A stretch of 64,000 bases of DNA, taken from assembly GCF_905220705.1 (NCBI RefSeq), contig NZ_CAJNAT010000013.1, forward strand, positions 116,500-180,499, given 5' to 3'. Below are positions 61,170-64,000 of the stretch, piece after piece. A program made the translations under genes and the position numbers. Positions within the stretch are counted from its first letter, which is position 1. Each line of letters starts with the position of its first letter. The notes under the pieces are model-generated. The model was given only the letters and a program-made list of their open reading frames with translations, made no database searches and was not told where the DNA came from. The stretch is from Paraburkholderia domus. Lineage in GTDB: Bacteria > Pseudomonadota > Gammaproteobacteria > Burkholderiales > Burkholderiaceae.

Positions 61170-62909
61170 ATGAGTGCGCGCAGGATTCTGTCGGGCGTGG
61201 CAGTGGCCGTATTGTTCGTGGGATGCCAGGCTGCGAACGCCAGTTCGTGCTCGCCGGCCTTGTCCGAGGTCGATGTCAAAGACGGCTTCAAGGTCCAGGC
61301 CGATTGTGGCTTCCCTGTCCGGGCCCTCACCCGCATGACCACCAAGTTGAGCGGCGCGGTGAAGGGCGCCAAACTCTCCAGCGCCCAGATCGTCTCGCTC
61401 GCCAGAGCGGCCAACGTGATACTGCATGCCGTCTATGCACAATCGGACCGCATTGAGCGCAAGACCGATACCGCGTTCACCAACATCGAACCACTAATAG
61501 AAACCCTTGCCGAGCAAATGAGAGCGCGGCCCGACGCGGACCCGGTAGCCGAAGCCCGAAAATGGGCCGTACGTTACGAGGATCTGCTGCGCCGAGCGTC
61601 GATCGCACGGAGTTCCGGTCCTCTTGAACAGCAGATATACGAAGCGCTCGATCACGTCGATCTGGATGGTGCATCAAGACGGATGACCGGGCTGCTTGCG
61701 GAAAACCAGGGGACCGCGCAGATGTTCGCGGCGCGTTGTTATCAGGCTGGCGAAATCGAGTTACTGCGTTTCATGCCGCAGAATGCGCTGCCGTATCTGG
61801 AGAAGGCCGTCGCATTGCAACCGGAAGACGCCGACATGGCGACGGTGTTTGCCGACACGTTGCAGGAGCAACGCGAGTTTGAACGTGCGGAACCGATTTA
61901 CCACACGTTGTTGTCGCGTTATCAGGTGCTTGCGCAGGGGAAGCCCGCTGCCTACCAACCGCAGATTGCGCGCACGCAGGAGAAACTTGGCAACCTCTAT
62001 GTTGGGCTGCAACGGCCCAAAGATGCGGAGGTCGCCTATCTGCGGGCGCTGGAGATCTATTGGATGCTAGCGCGACAGAACCCTGTGGCCTACGGGCCCG
62101 CTGTGGCAGAAACTTTTGACAACCTCGGTATCTTATATCGCGATACACAGCGCCTGCAGGAGGCCACGGATGCGTATCGCGAAGCACTGGACATCGATCG
62201 TGCATTGGCTTATCGCGACCCTACGACCTACAAGCCGGATATCGCGACAACGCTTAACGACCTCGGCATCCTGTACGACGCCGCGCAACGCACGAGCGAT
62301 GCTGAGAAGGCGTATCGCGAGGCGCTGAACATCCAGCAGGCGCTGGTGCGCGGCAACCCCGCGGCGTATCGTCCGGCACTCGCGCGGACGCTCAACAATC
62401 TCGGGAACCTCTATAGCGCGATGCAGCGACACCAGGAAGCGGAGCATGCCTACAAGGAAGCGCTAACGATCCGGCAGCAGCTTGCCCGGGAGAGTCCAGC
62501 ACGCTATCGCCCCGACGTAGCGCGCACGCTCACCAATCTTGGCGCGCTCTATCGTGCCATGCAACGGCCGAAGGAGGCGCAGAAGGCTTATCAGGACGCG
62601 TTGAAAATCTATCGTGCGCTCGCCCGGGAATACCCCATAACCTATCAGTCCGACGAAGCGCGGACGCTGAACAATCTAGGTGTCCTTTACAGTCACACTG
62701 GGCGTCCACGCGAGGCAGAAGACGCCTACCGGAACGCGCTGGACCTTTACCGGACTCTGTCGCGAGATAATCCCGTGGCCTACCGTCAGGATGAAGCGCG
62801 GACACTCGGCAACATGGATACGCTCTTCAGTCAGACCCAACGACCGCGTGAGGCGGAGCAGGCGAGGCGTGAAGCCGCCCGTCTTCTCGACACAACGGAA
62901 ACGCCATAG
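61170..62909 (+). CDS. Exported TPR-repeat protein
   Basis: This 579-residue protein has an N-terminal export signal (MSARRILSGVAVAVLFVGCQ; a lipobox-like VGC at residue 19). A helical region of ~240 residues follows, then six tandem 46-residue TPR-type repeats and a partial seventh. Each repeat begins LG-x-LY and contains a Pro-x-x-Y segment. It is a scaffold for protein contacts in the envelope; the partner is unknown. The next gene, an Amj-like flippase, starts 43 bases after its stop. Confidence 0.8.
   Translation: MSARRILSGVAVAVLFVGCQAANASSCSPALSEVDVKDGFKVQADCGFPVRALTRMTTKLSGAVKGAKLSSAQIVSLARAANVILHAVYAQSDRIERKTDTAFTNIEPLIETLAEQMRARPDADPVAEARKWAVRYEDLLRRASIARSSGPLEQQIYEALDHVDLDGASRRMTGLLAENQGTAQMFAARCYQAGEIELLRFMPQNALPYLEKAVALQPEDADMATVFADTLQEQREFERAEPIYHTLLSRYQVLAQGKPAAYQPQIARTQEKLGNLYVGLQRPKDAEVAYLRALEIYWMLARQNPVAYGPAVAETFDNLGILYRDTQRLQEATDAYREALDIDRALAYRDPTTYKPDIATTLNDLGILYDAAQRTSDAEKAYREALNIQQALVRGNPAAYRPALARTLNNLGNLYSAMQRHQEAEHAYKEALTIRQQLARESPARYRPDVARTLTNLGALYRAMQRPKEAQKAYQDALKIYRALAREYPITYQSDEARTLNNLGVLYSHTGRPREAEDAYRNALDLYRTLSRDNPVAYRQDEARTLGNMDTLFSQTQRPREAEQARREAARLLDTTETP
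61987..62814 (+). repeat. Six tandem 138-bp (46-residue) TPR units
   Basis: The units are exactly 138 bases each, with no insertions: the LG-x-LY start recurs every 46 residues from 61987 to 62815. This is longer than the canonical 34-residue TPR and resembles kinesin-light-chain-type repeats. Confidence 0.75.
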
Positions 62910-62952
62910 CGCCTCCGGTAGACTGTGTTCTCGCCAAACTCGCCGCGACAGC

Positions 62953-63756
62953 ATGGACACTCAGCTTTTGATCATCTGTGCGCTTACATTTGTCATTCAT
63001 GTGATTGCCACGCTGGCTTATGCCGTGCGGATCGCCGGTGTTCGCACACGCCGTATCGCCGTGTCGTTTTCTCTATTCGGGATCATCGCCTTAGTTTCCC
63101 GGACGGCAAATTCCTTTCAGGGACCATTCATAGCGAAGCGGGTTGAGCTTGATATTGCTCGTCACATGGAGCGTGGTTTGCTCGGTGACTTTCGGCTCTT
63201 CTTGCTGAGCGCCACCGTGGCAAGCATCGTCGGGGCATTTCTGATCCCCACGTTCCAACGTTATTTCAGCCGGGCGGTCGACCACTTCCAGGCAAATCGC
63301 TCGATCCCACGTCTGCTGCTCCATACCTTCAGTCGCGGGGGCGTCAACTACATTCGCGATGGGGCGCGGCTGCCTTCCCGGCAGAACGTCACGCAACTGG
63401 CAACGGGCGCAGGCGTTTCGTGGACCGTTATAGGGCTGAACGTTCTCGCGATGGCGGTCTGGACGGTCGGCGTTTTTGCATCGCTTTATGCTGGATACTT
63501 GAAGCCTGATTTGCGCGTTACCTGTGCGAATCTATCGTCGGTTATCAACGGCTTCGCGACCGTGGTATTGGCAGTCGTCATCGACCCGCAAGTTTCAGTG
63601 ATGACGGACGACGTAGTCGAAGGCCGGATTTCGGAAAACAACTTCCGGCGCGCTATGACAACGCTCGCGGGCGCGCGCGTTCTCGGAACACTATGTGCGC
63701 AGGCGGTGCTCGTGCCGGCGGCATTCATCATCGCTCGTGTCGCTGAGCTCATCTAG
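62953..63756 (+). CDS. Amj-like lipid II flippase family protein
   Basis: This 267-residue membrane protein has about six hydrophobic segments. Its start 'MDTQLLIICALTFVIHVIATLAYAVR' and the 'ISENNFRRAMTTLAGARVLGTL' segment fit the Amj (YdaH) family. Amj can replace MurJ in moving lipid II across the inner membrane. ATG 62953 is chosen; upstream in-frame readings overlap the TPR gene. Length equals that of B. subtilis Amj (about 270). Confidence 0.8.
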   Translation: MDTQLLIICALTFVIHVIATLAYAVRIAGVRTRRIAVSFSLFGIIALVSRTANSFQGPFIAKRVELDIARHMERGLLGDFRLFLLSATVASIVGAFLIPTFQRYFSRAVDHFQANRSIPRLLLHTFSRGGVNYIRDGARLPSRQNVTQLATGAGVSWTVIGLNVLAMAVWTVGVFASLYAGYLKPDLRVTCANLSSVINGFATVVLAVVIDPQVSVMTDDVVEGRISENNFRRAMTTLAGARVLGTLCAQAVLVPAAFIIARVAELI

Positions 63757-63889
63757 CGCAGGGTATTCGACGGAGGCGAATGATTGAGGCTGATGCGCCG
63801 TTTGCGATTTTTTCGTCGCCGCTTGTCCGTCAGCATGCGGGCCGAGCGTCATTGTAGTGGCGGCCCGATTTAATTCAGTCGCCTTAACC

Positions 63890-64000
63890 GTAAGCGATCA
63901 GCGAAGCACGTCCCTCCCGCAGACTTGACCTAGACGTTTTTTTCGTGCTCCCGCTTGCCCAGCTTCCAGGGTAGCAGCGCCTCGTAGTCGTCGGCGCTCT
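63890..64000. mobile_element. IS66-like insertion sequence, right end (cut by window)
   Basis: A terminal sequence beginning GTAAGCGATCAGCGAAGC at 63890 matches the GTAAGCG tip common in IS66-family inverted repeats. Just inside lies the tail of an inward-reading minus-strand gene that looks like an IS66 transposase. The other end is beyond the window, so a target duplication cannot be tested. Confidence 0.5.
63930..63998 (-). CDS. IS66-family transposase, C-terminal end (partial)
   Basis: The last 22 residues, 'SADDYEALLPWKLGKREHE' and a few more, end at a TAG at 63930-63932. The LLPW motif near the C-terminus is typical of IS66 TnpC transposases. The rest of the gene is outside the window. 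Confidence 0.5.
   Translation of the reverse strand, partial: SADDYEALLPWKLGKREHEKNV

Noticed and set aside
1..64000. CRISPR arrays, tRNA or rRNA genes, prophage
   Set aside because: No regularly spaced direct repeats, no cloverleaf-like or rRNA-like sequence, and no phage structural genes were seen.

Overview
The window is high-GC DNA with tightly packed genes and reads as Burkholderiaceae, most probably a Paraburkholderia-type genome. The basis is gene content: a methylcitrate cluster of the acnD/prpF type, a BoxR-type regulator, an EmrAB-MarR pump with a NodT-type outer-membrane lipoprotein, PpnP, and a phc quorum-sensing locus. Genus is inference, because no rRNA or tRNA is present.

Layout. 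2-7744: one tightly coupled plus-strand operon with an opine/dipeptide-type ABC transporter (the binding protein is cut by the window edge), a three-subunit FAD/2Fe-2S dehydrogenase of the HcnABC/opine-oxidase type, and a stand-alone AraC-type DNA-binding protein. 7701-15363: propionate (methylcitrate) cluster prpR | prpC-acnD-prpF, with a sigma-54 promoter and operator-like dyads in the divergent gap. There is no prpB, and a strong terminator lies between prpC and acnD. 15401-17810: a gene remnant and a secreted beta-propeller-like protein. 18088-22447: a phcB-phcS-phcR-phcQ quorum-sensing locus in which phcR has lost nearly all of its kinase output domain. 22524-28426: a BoxR-like repressor diverging from a catabolic operon (crotonase, hydroxyacyl-CoA dehydrogenase, BKACE, feruloyl-CoA-synthetase-like ligase) with two palindromic operators. 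28580-36047: a UPF0182 membrane protein and a two-component system diverging from a DipZ-type thiol-redox protein.

36156-41157: a drug-efflux cluster (emrB, marR, outer-membrane channel, emrA) carrying four copies of one operator-like motif. 41559-44898: an acyl-CoA ligase, ppnP and a candidate Fe(II)/2OG oxygenase. 44917-50741: an RND tripartite pump. 51051-56152: GNAT, a metallo-beta-lactamase/rhodanese fusion, 1-Cys peroxiredoxin, and a second metallo-beta-lactamase enzyme diverging from a TetR repressor. 56274-59516: polyamine-binding protein, agmatine deiminase and LysR. 59843-63756: YbaK-type deacylase, BON protein, TPR protein and an Amj-like lipid II flippase. 63890-64000: the end of an IS66-like insertion sequence running out of the window.

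The most unusual parts are the phc locus with its decayed phcR, and the BoxR/BKACE/aryl-CoA-ligase operon, which does not match a textbook route for any one substrate. All family assignments come from reading the sequence by eye; no database search was run.
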